NCBI GenBank assembly: GCA_031283505.1
Contig: JAITBO010000166.1
Span: 1-13,069 of the forward strand
Source: Treponema sp.
GTDB taxonomy: Bacteria; Spirochaetota; Spirochaetia; Treponematales; Breznakiellaceae
Length of the DNA stretch: 13,069 bases
Direction: 5' to 3'
Part shown: positions 1 to 7,884 of the stretch, piece after piece
How positions within the stretch are numbered: position 1 is the stretch's first letter
Layout of the letters: the number at the start of each line of letters is the position of its first letter
Made by a program: the position numbers and the translations under genes
Notes under the pieces: model-generated
Databases searched by the model: none
Told to the model about the DNA's origin: nothing
The model's input: only the letters and a program-made list of their open reading frames with translations

Positions 1-1745
1 TTTTTTATTTGTTTTTCCCGGGGTATCCAGCGAGACATAATTTCGTCCAGTTTTGGAATTTCAATGGGTTTGGAAAGGTAGTCGTTAAAGCCCTGTTCCA
101 GAAACATTTCCCGCATACCGGACATGGCGTTGGCGGTTAAGGCTATAATGGGTACTTCTCTGAAACGCGGTTCATCCAGGGCACGGATTATCGCCGTGGC
201 TTCCAGGCCGTCCATTTCGGGCATCATGTGATCCATAAAAACAATGTCATATTCATATTGTTGCATCAGACTTATTGCTTCCGTGCCGCTCAGGGTCGTG
301 TCTACCCGCACATCGTATGGGGAAACAAGCCCCTCGGCAACCGTGAGATTCGTTTCGATGTCATCCACGATCAGGATACGGGCGGCGGGCGCGGTAAAGT
401 GGATCATATCTTCTTCAGATACGCCGCCTGTGCCGCCGTCAATGATCGCGGTGAAGGGGGTAAAATCCTCTGCCCGCTGGGGGATAATCGCCGTAAAAGT
501 GCTGCCTTTGCCGTATTCGCTTAGGACATTTATGTCTCCGCCCATGGCCCGGCAGAGGTTCAGCGTGATGGCCAGCCCCAGCCCTGTACCTTCAACATGT
601 TTGTTTTTTTCCATATCAAACCGGGTAAAGTTGCCGAACAATTTCCCCAGGTCTTCTTCTTTGATGCCTATGCCGGTATCGGTAATGTCGATGATAAGCG
701 TAACCTTTCCGGCTTCGCCGAATTCGGCTTTCATGGAAAAGCGTATTTCTCCTTCGCGGGTGTACTTTACGGCATTGGAAAGCAGGTTCAAGAGAATCTG
801 CCTGATGCGAACTTCATCGCCAAAGAGACGGCCCGGAATGTCCCGCGCTATGTCTGTTACAAAGTTCACCGCGCTGTCCGACAGGCGCATACGGATAATG
901 GTGGTCACATCGTTCACCAGGGAAGCGAACTGGTATTCGGCGTTCACTATTTCCATCTTTCCTGATTCGATCTTGGAAAAGTCCAGGATATCGTTGATGA
1001 TCCCCAGAAGATTATTGGCGGCGCTGTTTACATCGCCGCAGTAGGCGCGGGCTTTTGGCGGAAGCTCATCCCGGAGTGCAAGTTTGGAAAGGCCGATGAT
1101 GGCGTTCATGGGGGTGCGTATTTCGTGGCTCATCCGGGCCAGAAAGGCCGCCTTGGCCTTGACGGATTCTTCCGCCGCTTCCCTGGCCTCCACCAGATCC
1201 GTCACATCGCTGTAACAGATAAGGATTCCGCTAAAATCGTGATTTGCGTCATCGTACATCGAAGCGGCGAAGGTCGTGTATTTTCCCGGTTTACCGTCTC
1301 CCCGAAAATCGATCTCCTCTACTGTTTCGCTGACAGTTTTCCCGCTACGCAATTTTTCCAGCCGCTCAAGGGATCGCTGTTTGTGCTGCGTTCCGACAAA
1401 ACATTTGAGCAGGTCAACATAGCTCTGGTTCCGCAGTTTAGTAAAACCTCTCTGCCGCATCACTTCGGTAAAATTCCGCGAGCAATACGTTATTTCCAGT
1501 TTTTCGTTGAGAAGGATGAAAAAATCCTTGCAGTTATCCAGGAGCATGTTGAGGTATTTCTCCCGCTGCAAAATTTCCTGTTCCATAAAGGCCAGCGTCT
1601 GGGAGGCGTTCTTCGCTGTGGTGGTCATAAGACTAAGCAGACGATCTGTTTCGGCAAGGCGGCGTTCCATCTGCCGCGCCTTTTTGTGCAGGGTTTTGTT
1701 TTCCTGTTGCAGCGTCTCCAGGGCCTCGTTATTTATGCCGGCCAA
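1..1745 (-). CDS. Hybrid sensor histidine kinase with receiver domain, 3' end cut by window edge
   Basis: Soluble hybrid kinase for a phosphorelay; no membrane segment or signal peptide is visible in the 581 residues present. From the TTG at 1745: a charged coiled coil (about 1-60), a PAS-like sensor region (about 70-185), then HisKA with the phospho-His in MSHEIRTPMNAIIGLSKL (His207). The ATPase domain follows, with N box (RQILLNLLSNAVKY), G1 (DTGIGI) and G2 (GTGLGLAI). The C-terminal receiver has IVDD, the phospho-Asp in FMDHMMPEMDG (Asp505) and the conserved Lys in LSKP (Lys559). The frame is still open at base 1, so a short tail or an Hpt domain may follow outside. It starts right after the FIST stop at 1762, so the two are probably translationally coupled. 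The start is uncertain: TTG 1745 has a GGGAG 12 bases upstream, ATT 1754 has GGGAG only 3 bases away, and ATG 1670 has AAAAAGG 8 bases upstream. An in-frame TGA at 1779-1781 excludes anything earlier. Confidence 0.93.
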   Translation of the reverse strand, partial: MAGINNEALETLQQENKTLHKKARQMERRLAETDRLLSLMTTTAKNASQTLAFMEQEILQREKYLNMLLDNCKDFFILLNEKLEITYCSRNFTEVMRQRGFTKLRNQSYVDLLKCFVGTQHKQRSLERLEKLRSGKTVSETVEEIDFRGDGKPGKYTTFAASMYDDANHDFSGILICYSDVTDLVEAREAAEESVKAKAAFLARMSHEIRTPMNAIIGLSKLALRDELPPKARAYCGDVNSAANNLLGIINDILDFSKIESGKMEIVNAEYQFASLVNDVTTIIRMRLSDSAVNFVTDIARDIPGRLFGDEVRIRQILLNLLSNAVKYTREGEIRFSMKAEFGEAGKVTLIIDITDTGIGIKEEDLGKLFGNFTRFDMEKNKHVEGTGLGLAITLNLCRAMGGDINVLSEYGKGSTFTAIIPQRAEDFTPFTAIIDGGTGGVSEEDMIHFTAPAARILIVDDIETNLTVAEGLVSPYDVRVDTTLSGTEAISLMQQYEYDIVFMDHMMPEMDGLEATAIIRALDEPRFREVPIIALTANAMSGMREMFLEQGFNDYLSKPIEIPKLDEIMSRWIPREKQIK

Positions 1746-1761
1746 TCGGTTAATCGACTCC

Positions 1762-2904
1762 CTAAAACACGCAGGCCGTCATGGCGGTGTTTTGTAACAA
1801 GTTGACGAACCGTCCGTCCTCAAGACCTTGGGGGTATATCTCCCCTCCGGAATAGGCAAGGGTGAACGCCTTGCCTTTCAGATGTTCCTGGACCAGCGCC
1901 GATTCCCGAATCCGATCCGCGCCAAGCACAGCCATCCGGGAAACGCAGGAATAGAGCAGGCAGCCCGGTATATTCCCATGGTTCTCCCTGATCCTGCCAA
2001 GCAGTTCGTCTGAAGTTTCAATGATACTTTCTCCCGTTATATTAGTGCAGAGGGCGATCTCGGCGTTAACCGGTATTTCCCCTGTGAAGATCCCGTAGCC
2101 TTCGGGAGTCACATCCCTGCAGGTCCGGTCCAGCACCGTGCCGTCGGGACAGAAAAATACAAAGGGGATAATGCCCGAAACAGGGAGTTTGTTCGCAATC
2201 ATATAGTCCCGGTATGTTTTGCCGCCAATGGAGATGAGGACCTTATCCTTCGCCATGCTTACCTGTTCCCGCAGGTGAAGGATCTTGTCCCGCTTAAGAA
2301 CCGTGGTGTAAAAGGCTGGAGCCTTTTCCGCGAACACTGCTGCCAGGACGACGCCGCTGCTCAATACCTCGTCATTACAAAGGGCATAGCTTTCCGCAAA
2401 TTTTTCTTTGAGCGATATGCCGACACTCCCAAAGACCGGGATATTCGGAGCTGCTTTTCCTAAAGCCTCCACTATCCGGCCTCCTCCCGGGGTCATAAGG
2501 AATGGAACATAGCAAAAAAGCATTACGGGCTTGTCCGTCCGGCCTTCGACAAGGGAGGTATAGAGCTTTCCGATTGCCTCTTGGTAGTTCTCCGTGGTGA
2601 TGTCCCCGGCGGCGGCGGTCTTGAACTGGGCCTCATCGGAGGTCAGCGCCGTCAGGGAAAGTCCCATGTGGAAGCCTTTGCCGGAAACCGACCCCAGGGG
2701 GGAGGCGCAGCCCACAACGGGAAAGCCAAAAGCCCCATGCAGTCTTTGCGGTACTTCCCCGCTGAAAAAGTCCGGGGGGCAATGCAGAATCCCCAATGAA
2801 TTTGAGCGCAAATTGACCTCGGGACGGATCTGCTCCCTGAGTTCCGCCGCCGCGTCTTCCACATCGTCAATCTCTTCCGTAACGCCTGAGATTACCTTGA
2901 TCAT
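1762..2904 (-). CDS. FIST-domain (FIST_N plus FIST_C) sensory protein
   Basis: 380-residue cytoplasmic protein with the arrangement of the FIST family, a sensory domain thought to bind small ligands, possibly amino acids, and feed kinases or chemoreceptors. The FIST_N part spans about 30-215, with a VVGCASPLG turn (Cys66) and a GGGRIVEAL segment. The FIST_C part spans about 220-375, with GCLLYSCVSRM (Cys315, Cys320) and the family-typical SGGEIYPQG loop (352-360) before the final strand. No signal peptide or membrane helix is seen. The ATG at 2904 has AGGAGG at 2911-2916, six bases upstream, so this start is secure. The kinase gene follows on the same strand with its start within about 20 bases of this stop. 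I infer that this protein is the input module of that kinase. The ligand cannot be read from the sequence. Confidence 0.88.
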   Translation of the reverse strand: MIKVISGVTEEIDDVEDAAAELREQIRPEVNLRSNSLGILHCPPDFFSGEVPQRLHGAFGFPVVGCASPLGSVSGKGFHMGLSLTALTSDEAQFKTAAAGDITTENYQEAIGKLYTSLVEGRTDKPVMLFCYVPFLMTPGGGRIVEALGKAAPNIPVFGSVGISLKEKFAESYALCNDEVLSSGVVLAAVFAEKAPAFYTTVLKRDKILHLREQVSMAKDKVLISIGGKTYRDYMIANKLPVSGIIPFVFFCPDGTVLDRTCRDVTPEGYGIFTGEIPVNAEIALCTNITGESIIETSDELLGRIRENHGNIPGCLLYSCVSRMAVLGADRIRESALVQEHLKGKAFTLAYSGGEIYPQGLEDGRFVNLLQNTAMTACVF

Positions 2905-2935
2905 AATTTTCCTCCTGTAAATTCTTTATCGTTGA

Positions 2936-2967
2936 GCTTTTCCCAGAAACTGAAGTTTTGGGAAAGC
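2936..2967 (-). promoter_or_regulatory. Hairpin in the FIST leader
   Basis: Imperfect inverted repeat: GCTTT-(T)-CCCA-(G)-AAACT pairs with AGTTT-TGGGAAAGC around a two-base loop, giving about 14 paired bases with two bulges. It lies between the proposed promoter (2996-3024) and the ribosome site (2911-2916), so it would form in the 5' leader of the FIST-kinase transcript. No U tract follows it, so an attenuator is not shown. It could instead be a dispersed repeat. Confidence 0.45.
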
Positions 2968-2995
2968 CTTCGTTCATTGAACAAATACGGATTTT

Positions 2996-3024
2996 CGCAT
3001 AATAGACATTCATACTGGTGTCAA
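2996..3024 (-). promoter_or_regulatory. Predicted sigma70-like promoter for the FIST-kinase pair
   Basis: On the minus strand a perfect -35 box TTGACA (3024-3019) is followed after 17 bases by TATGCG (3001-2996). A better -10 hexamer, TATTAT (3004-2999), overlaps it but sits only 14 bases from the -35. The predicted transcript start near 2989 gives a leader of about 85 bases that contains the hairpin and the AGGAGG site. Confidence 0.5.
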
Positions 3025-3320
3025 AAATGGGGGTAAGCGCCAATACGACTTTGCCGTATTTCGGTAAAGTTTTTTCCAAAGGCAAAACTCCATGTCCCGG
3101 TATTAAAGATGACGGTGAGCCTAAAAGAGAGCAAAAACCATACCAACCTCGACAGGGAGGGGCTGAATTCGATGAGGAGGTGAGGGTTCTTTCAAGAAAA
3201 AGCAGATCATGTTTTCCATGCCTTACACAAGCCGCTAAAACGACAGGTTTTGCCCTTATTAGCAATATCCTTATTAGCAACATATGGAGTTTTTTATAGC
3301 CTAAAATGCTTCGTTTGTAA
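3025..3320. other. Intergenic stretch without a convincing gene
   Basis: Short open frames exist on both strands (3018-3299 plus, 2867-3283 minus). They have low-complexity or non-protein-like composition, no ribosome site and no recognisable domain. The minus-strand one runs into the FIST start. The only structure I see is the 15-bp tandem duplication at 3254-3283. A decayed gene or an intergenic repeat is possible but not shown. Confidence 0.5.
3254..3283. repeat. 15-bp tandem duplication
   Basis: Two adjacent copies of CCTTATTAGCAAyAT (3254-3268 and 3269-3283) differ at one base. The unit length is a multiple of three but the surrounding frame is not a convincing gene. It is probably a replication-slippage duplication. 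Confidence 0.7.
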
Positions 3321-3362
3321 CTTACGGAATACCGGAATTCGTCTTACGGTAGACCGGAATTC
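3321..3362. repeat. Pair of 20-bp direct repeats, 22 bp apart, possible operator
   Basis: CTTACGG-nAnA-CCGGAATTC occurs at 3321-3340 and 3343-3362, matching at 18 of 20 positions. The start-to-start distance is 22 bp, two helical turns, so bound proteins would lie on the same face of the DNA. The second copy ends in the palindrome CGGAATTCCG (3355-3364). The pair lies about 30-75 bp upstream of the predicted -35 of the LuxR gene, an activator-like position. No regulator is proven. Confidence 0.55.
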
Positions 3363-3393
3363 CGCAAAAAAGATAAAAAAGGTAAAAAAGGCT

Positions 3394-3423
3394 CTGACAA
3401 ACGGTGGATTTCTACTATATATT
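3394..3423 (+). promoter_or_regulatory. Predicted promoter of the LuxR membrane regulator
   Basis: A -35-like CTGACA (3394-3399, five of six consensus bases) precedes an AT-rich -10 region, TATATA (3416-3421, 16-bp spacer) or TATATT (3418-3423, 18-bp spacer). It lies 20-50 bases before the ATG at 3444 and just downstream of the direct-repeat pair. Confidence 0.4.
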
Positions 3424-3443
3424 GGTAAGTTATAAGGATTTTT

Positions 3444-4952
3444 ATGGAAATAAAAGCAGTTTATTGCCGCCGCTTGGCCCAAATGTCCGCATGGCTGGCC
3501 TTGTTTTCCGGCATACTGATAATCTACCTGAGTTTTGTACTCTTTGACTTTTTTCCTCCCGCCGCCTCGGGGCTGCGGACTCGGATATTCCTTCTTAACT
3601 TTGCGGGGATGATCTTGGGAGCGGCGCTCTGCCCCCGGTTCCTGCCCCTTCCACTTTCACCGGAAGTTCCGGGGAAAACCTCCTCGCCGACAAAAAACCC
3701 CTGGATTTCGGCGGCCTTTATCGTTTTGACTATTGCACCGAATATTGTTGTCCGGTCTTTGGGAGTGTCTTTTTGGCTTGGCTCAATACCAGCGCGAATT
3801 CTCATGGCCCTCAGTTCGGGCATGATACAGCCGATAGGCTGCGGGTTGTTCTATTTGACCCGGCTGGACTTGCCTCATTCATCCTCTGCTTCTTCACCCA
3901 ACCGGACAGGGCGTTACGCTTCATTCCTGTTTGGGGTGATCATGATGACGGCGGTGATTATCCACAACGGCGCAATGCCCCTGCTGGAACAGTCCGGTCT
4001 GGCCGCCGAGCCCATGCGGGCCATGACACTGCTGTTCAACATACTGAAATGGGCGGCCTTGTGCCTGGGCCTTTCCGCTATCGTCTGCGTTTTGGCAATA
4101 CGCAAAGAGCGGGAAATAACGGGCGCTGTGCGGAGAACAGAATACATCCCTACGGATTGGACGATGATTGTCCGGCTGGCAGGTCTGTCCATAACGTTTT
4201 TTATCCTCAATTCGTTGCTGGAAATGCGCCTCTTTCCCCTGGTTTCAGGCGCGGTTGGGGCGTACAAGCCTTTTTATCCGGTGGTGGTTCCGGCGGTACT
4301 CTTTTTTAGTTTGCTGGCGGGCCGTTCCGCCCTGTTTGTGAAAAGGAAACCCGGACCTTTCCTGCGGATTTTGCTCGTTCCGATGATTATGCTGTTCATC
4401 CTGATGCCGGTTCTACATTTTCTTAATGATGAATATCCCCTTTTTGCCCCGGTGATGAACAGCCTGGTCTCTATTGCCCATTTTTCGGTTTGGATTATTT
4501 TTACCACCGCCATAGTCGAGTTGTACCAAGGGCAAAAGTTTTTTTATGCCTCCGCGTCGGCCATTTTTGTACTGTACGGTTTTGCGTTTCTTGGCCCCCT
4601 GCTTGGCCCGGTTATTCCCGAAGGCCCCGGCTTTATGGTGCTGGTATCGGCTGTGGCGGCGCTGCTCTTTACGCTCCTGGCCTTTCGTGTGCTTTTCCCC
4701 GGCCTACCGCTGCTTGTGGAAAACGAGCCGGAGGATCCCACCTATTCACTGCACACCATTTTTCTTGTTCACGGCCTCTCCGAACGGGAAGCGGAAGTCG
4801 CCCACCTCATTGTAATGGAGGGGCTTTCCAATCAGAAGATCGCGGAACGTATTTTCCGTTCCAAGTTTACCGTGGAAAAACACGTTACCAGCATTTACCG
4901 GAAATTCGGCGTGCCTGACCGGACGGCTTTTGTGGCGAAGGTGTTGAGGTAG
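3444..4952 (+). CDS. LuxR-type transcriptional regulator with about 12 transmembrane segments
   Basis: 502 residues. Residues about 14-430 form roughly twelve hydrophobic helices, for example 14-37, 46-70, two between 85 and 140, and a last one ending near VLFPGLPLLVE. There is no clear transporter signature. A GerE/LuxR helix-turn-helix occupies the C-terminus (445-502): LSEREAEVAHLIVMEGLSN, then KIAERIFRSKFTVEKHVTS and YRKFGVPDRT, with the usual Leu, Glu, Val and recognition-helix pattern. The design is a membrane sensor tethering a DNA-binding domain to the inner face of the cytoplasmic membrane, a known architecture in gut bacteria and treponemes. The ATG at 3444 has AAGGA five bases upstream. 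It lies directly upstream of, and codirectional with, the GRE operon, but the operon has its own promoter. Control of that operon and autoregulation through the repeats at 3321-3362 are inferences. Confidence 0.9.
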   Translation: MEIKAVYCRRLAQMSAWLALFSGILIIYLSFVLFDFFPPAASGLRTRIFLLNFAGMILGAALCPRFLPLPLSPEVPGKTSSPTKNPWISAAFIVLTIAPNIVVRSLGVSFWLGSIPARILMALSSGMIQPIGCGLFYLTRLDLPHSSSASSPNRTGRYASFLFGVIMMTAVIIHNGAMPLLEQSGLAAEPMRAMTLLFNILKWAALCLGLSAIVCVLAIRKEREITGAVRRTEYIPTDWTMIVRLAGLSITFFILNSLLEMRLFPLVSGAVGAYKPFYPVVVPAVLFFSLLAGRSALFVKRKPGPFLRILLVPMIMLFILMPVLHFLNDEYPLFAPVMNSLVSIAHFSVWIIFTTAIVELYQGQKFFYASASAIFVLYGFAFLGPLLGPVIPEGPGFMVLVSAVAALLFTLLAFRVLFPGLPLLVENEPEDPTYSLHTIFLVHGLSEREAEVAHLIVMEGLSNQKIAERIFRSKFTVEKHVTSIYRKFGVPDRTAFVAKVLR

Positions 4953-5294
4953 GGGAATCGGGGTGAGGGGAAGAAATGCGGCGGCCCAGCACATGAAGGC
5001 ATCGCAATATCCATCGTTTTCCCAAATGTATACCACATAGCTTACTATCCAAATTGTTTTATGTATAGGCTGCTGATTTTTCATATTAGTCTGATGGGAT
5101 GACGAAATGTTATATGGCGTTTGTCCCATTTCCCAACATATTTTTTAGTGCTTCTGATATAAAAATATTCAAATGATTTGTTGAACCAAATGCTATTTTC
5201 ATTACTAAACCGTTTCGTCCGGCAACTTTCTTCTTTTGATCTTTCACATTGATCCATCCATAATTCCTTTCTTCCCTTTCCGGTGATTTTTTTC
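4953..5294. other. AT-rich intergenic region between LuxR regulator and GRE operon
   Basis: About 340 bases, GC-rich for the first 50 and then clearly AT-rich (notably 5080-5290), in contrast to the very GC-rich operon that follows. Open frames here (4746-5129 and 5081-5323, minus strand) overlap the LuxR gene or have no ribosome site, and I do not accept them. A small dyad, TTCAA-8-TTGAA, lies near 5168-5185. No terminator with a U tract was found after the LuxR stop. The region probably holds upstream control sites. Confidence 0.45.
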
Positions 5295-5323
5295 TTGCGC
5301 GGGGGCGCTTTTGGGTGTATCAT
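5295..5323 (+). promoter_or_regulatory. Predicted promoter of the GRE operon
   Basis: TTGCGC (5295-5300) and TATCAT (5318-5323) are separated by exactly 17 bases, and the -10 is followed by AAAG. A GC-only dyad GCGC-GGGG-GCGC (5297-5308) overlaps the -35 and the spacer and is a possible repressor site or structural element. The predicted leader is about 45 bases to the ATG at 5374. Confidence 0.55.
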
Positions 5324-5373
5324 AAAGAAGGGGCAGTTTCGGGGTATTGCCGGGCTGCTTTGGAGGAATTTCT

Positions 5374-7848
5374 ATGGGAAAAATAAAGGAACCAAAAAAT
5401 TTAAGCCCGCGGATACAGCGGCTGCGGGATTTTTATTTCCAGGGGGCGGATCGGGGGTGGAATAACGAATTCCGGCCCTTTACCACCGGTACCCCCTGGG
5501 ACCGTAACTATAACGAGATGACCTACTATGTGGTCCCCGAAACCTATACGTTTTTTAAGACCTTTGCCCAGAGCTGCCGTCAGGCGGCGGTGAAAATAGA
5601 ACCGCCCCCGGACTTTTTCGGCCGGGCCATCCCCGAACGGCGGGCCTGGTTTATCAAAACGGCCATGACCGGCTGCGTGCCCCAGGAGATTCTTCCGGGG
5701 GATCTTCTCTGCGGGGCGGTGTTTAACCTGGCCGCCAGCCACTGCCTTTCCCAGGAGGAAAGCCGGAAAAAGGACGCCGTCCTCAACGGGAAACGGGGGC
5801 TTACCGCCCGTACCATTGAATTCCACGACCGGGGGTACGGCAACTGCGGCCCCACCAGCGGACATATCATTCCGGGCTACGAAACCGCGGTAAAATACGG
5901 GTTCAAGTTTATTTACGAGGATATCAAATCAAAGTACGAGGCCCTTTCCGAAGAAGCGCGAAAGGGACCGCGGGGAGGACAGCTCCGGGCGATGATGGAG
6001 GCGGCCCTGATGCCCCGGGACCTGGCGGCCCGTTACCGGGAACTCTGCGGGAACTTTGCCGCCCGGGAGACCAGCCCCCAACGGAAGGCGGAACTGGAGC
6101 GGATGGGGGCCAACCTGGAACGAGTTCCCTGGGAAGGGGCTGAGGATTTCTGGCAGGCAGTCCAGGCCCTCTGGTTTGCCCATATGCTCGTCATGGCCGA
6201 CGAAAATTACCCCGGACCGGGGATCTCCTTTGGCCGGGTGGATCAGTACCTCTACCCCTACTATCAAAAGTCCCTGGAACAGGGAGCGGACCGGGAATTC
6301 CTCAAGGATATCCTCAAGTGTTTCTGGATTCACTGCAACACCGCCTATGACGCGATGATCAAGGTAGGGATGAACCAGGGGATCACCGCGGGGTACGGAC
6401 AACTCATCATGCTTTCCGGCGTGGGGAAGGACGGGCAGGACATGACCAACGACCTGACCTATGCGTTCCTGGAGGTGATAGACGAGATGTCCCCTATCCT
6501 GGAACCAAAACCCAATGTCAGGCTCCACCGGAACAGCCCCGAGGCCCTTTTGGACAAGGTCTGCGGCATGATCGCCGAAAGCCAGGGGGCGCCCTTCCTC
6601 CTCAACTTTGACGAGCGGTCCATGGCGGGCCTCCTCCGGGAAGCCAAATTCGCGGGCCTTGAAAAGCTCATCCACCAGGACAACGTGTACGATTACAGCG
6701 CCGTGGGCTGCCTGGAAAACACCATGGTGGGCAATGACCGGTCCTCCACGGTGGACGCGAACCTCAACTTCCTCAAGGCGGTGGAGCTTACCCTGGGGAA
6801 CGGCCGGGACATCACCGGCTACAAGGACCAGCTTTGGGGCAAACCGTATAAAAATGTGCGGATGGGCCCCCGGACCGGGAACCCCCGGAGTTTCAAAACC
6901 TTTGACGAGTTTTACGGCGCTTTTATCGAACAGACCCGGTTCATCATCAAAAAGATCACCGGCCTTTACAATGAAGGGGACCGGGTCCGGGCGCAATTTC
7001 TGCCCACCCCCTATCTTTCATGCCTGGTGAAGGGCTGCGCCGAAAGCGGCAGGGATGTTACCCAGGGCGGGGCGGAGATCAAATTTGTTACCATTGAGGG
7101 GGTAACCTTCGCCACCACCATCGACAGCCTCCTGGCGGTAAAGTACCTGGTCTACGATACCCGGGCCTGCACCATGGATGAGCTGATCCGGGCCCTGGCG
7201 GACAACTGGGTGGGCCACGAGGTACTCCGGGCCAGGGCGAAAAACAAGGCCCCAAAATACGGCCGGGACGACACCGAAGCGGACGAACTGGCCCGGCGCT
7301 TTATGGAATTCTGGTCCGCCGAGGTTTCGAAATACAAAACCCCCAGCGGTCATGTTTACCGGGGGGGAATGCTCTCGTGGAACTACTGGGTCAGCGACGG
7401 TTATGTGCTTGCCGCCAGTCCCGACGGACGGCAGCGGGGGCAGTTCCTTTCCAACGCGATCTGTCCCTCCAACGGGGCCGACCGCAACGGCCCCACCGCC
7501 AACAGTAATTCGGTGGGTACGGCCCTGGGGGGCAAGGACGGCGAGGGGAATTATATCAACTACCTCCCCAACGGGGCGAGCCACACCATCACCATGAGCC
7601 CTTCCCTGATGCGGGACGACGAGCACCGGACCAAATTCAAGGCCTTCCTCCGGGGGTATATTGAAAACGGGGGGACCGCCCTGCAGATCAACGTACTGGA
7701 CCCCCAGACCCTCAGGGACGCCCAGAAGAACCCCGAGGAGTACCGGCACCTCCTGGTGCGGGTGACGGGGTACAACGCGTATTTTACCAGCATCGGCCGG
7801 GAACTGCAAAACGAGATCATCGAACGGGAATCCCATGGCCGGTTTTAA
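5374..7848 (+). CDS. Glycyl radical enzyme (pyruvate formate-lyase-like superfamily), substrate unassigned
   Basis: 824-residue catalytic subunit of an oxygen-sensitive glycyl radical enzyme. The C-terminus has the radical motif RVTGYNAYF (796-804, radical on Gly799). The mid-protein has the thiyl loop DYSAVGCLENT with Cys446 and Glu448, the C-x-E pattern of glycerol dehydratase-like and arylacetate decarboxylase-like members rather than the Cys-Cys of true pyruvate formate-lyase. His164 in SGHIIPGYE matches the conserved His of that branch. In a memory-based alignment the dehydratase Asp (14 residues after the Cys) falls on Val460, which argues against diol, glycerol or choline-type assignment; arylacetate decarboxylase-like or an unknown lyase fits better. 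No small subunit like that of hydroxyphenylacetate decarboxylase is encoded nearby. The ATG at 5374 has GGAGG seven bases upstream; a TTG at 5347 is less likely. It is followed after 36 bases by its activase. Confidence 0.95.
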   Translation: MGKIKEPKNLSPRIQRLRDFYFQGADRGWNNEFRPFTTGTPWDRNYNEMTYYVVPETYTFFKTFAQSCRQAAVKIEPPPDFFGRAIPERRAWFIKTAMTGCVPQEILPGDLLCGAVFNLAASHCLSQEESRKKDAVLNGKRGLTARTIEFHDRGYGNCGPTSGHIIPGYETAVKYGFKFIYEDIKSKYEALSEEARKGPRGGQLRAMMEAALMPRDLAARYRELCGNFAARETSPQRKAELERMGANLERVPWEGAEDFWQAVQALWFAHMLVMADENYPGPGISFGRVDQYLYPYYQKSLEQGADREFLKDILKCFWIHCNTAYDAMIKVGMNQGITAGYGQLIMLSGVGKDGQDMTNDLTYAFLEVIDEMSPILEPKPNVRLHRNSPEALLDKVCGMIAESQGAPFLLNFDERSMAGLLREAKFAGLEKLIHQDNVYDYSAVGCLENTMVGNDRSSTVDANLNFLKAVELTLGNGRDITGYKDQLWGKPYKNVRMGPRTGNPRSFKTFDEFYGAFIEQTRFIIKKITGLYNEGDRVRAQFLPTPYLSCLVKGCAESGRDVTQGGAEIKFVTIEGVTFATTIDSLLAVKYLVYDTRACTMDELIRALADNWVGHEVLRARAKNKAPKYGRDDTEADELARRFMEFWSAEVSKYKTPSGHVYRGGMLSWNYWVSDGYVLAASPDGRQRGQFLSNAICPSNGADRNGPTANSNSVGTALGGKDGEGNYINYLPNGASHTITMSPSLMRDDEHRTKFKAFLRGYIENGGTALQINVLDPQTLRDAQKNPEEYRHLLVRVTGYNAYFTSIGRELQNEIIERESHGRF

Positions 7849-7884
7849 CCGGCAGGACTTTCCGGCGGCAAAAGGTAAAGGCCG

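Noticed and set aside
244..1044. 266-residue plus-strand frame and other plus-strand frames within 228-1805
   Set aside because: They are antisense to the hybrid kinase, whose motifs are intact throughout, and have no domains of their own.
2867..3283. 138-residue minus-strand frame upstream of FIST
   Set aside because: It overlaps the FIST start and its ribosome site, includes the promoter and the hairpin, and has no domain. It is treated as noncoding, though a decayed gene is not excluded.
3018..3299. 93-residue plus-strand frame in the divergent region
   Set aside because: It has no ribosome site, a low-complexity end caused by the tandem duplication, and no recognisable family.
4746..5129. 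127-residue minus-strand frame after the LuxR gene
   Set aside because: It overlaps the conserved DNA-binding domain of the LuxR gene in antisense and lacks a ribosome site.
5929..6996. 355-residue open frame on the minus strand inside the GRE gene
   Set aside because: It is antisense to the conserved enzyme, has skewed composition (Gly, Pro, Val, His) and no ribosome site. It results from the GC-rich codons of the real gene.
5374..7848. Assignment as true pyruvate formate-lyase (PflB)
   Set aside because: The active site has a single Cys followed by x-Glu (GCLE) instead of the adjacent Cys-Cys pair, and the activase has the extra ferredoxin-like clusters that the PFL activase lacks.
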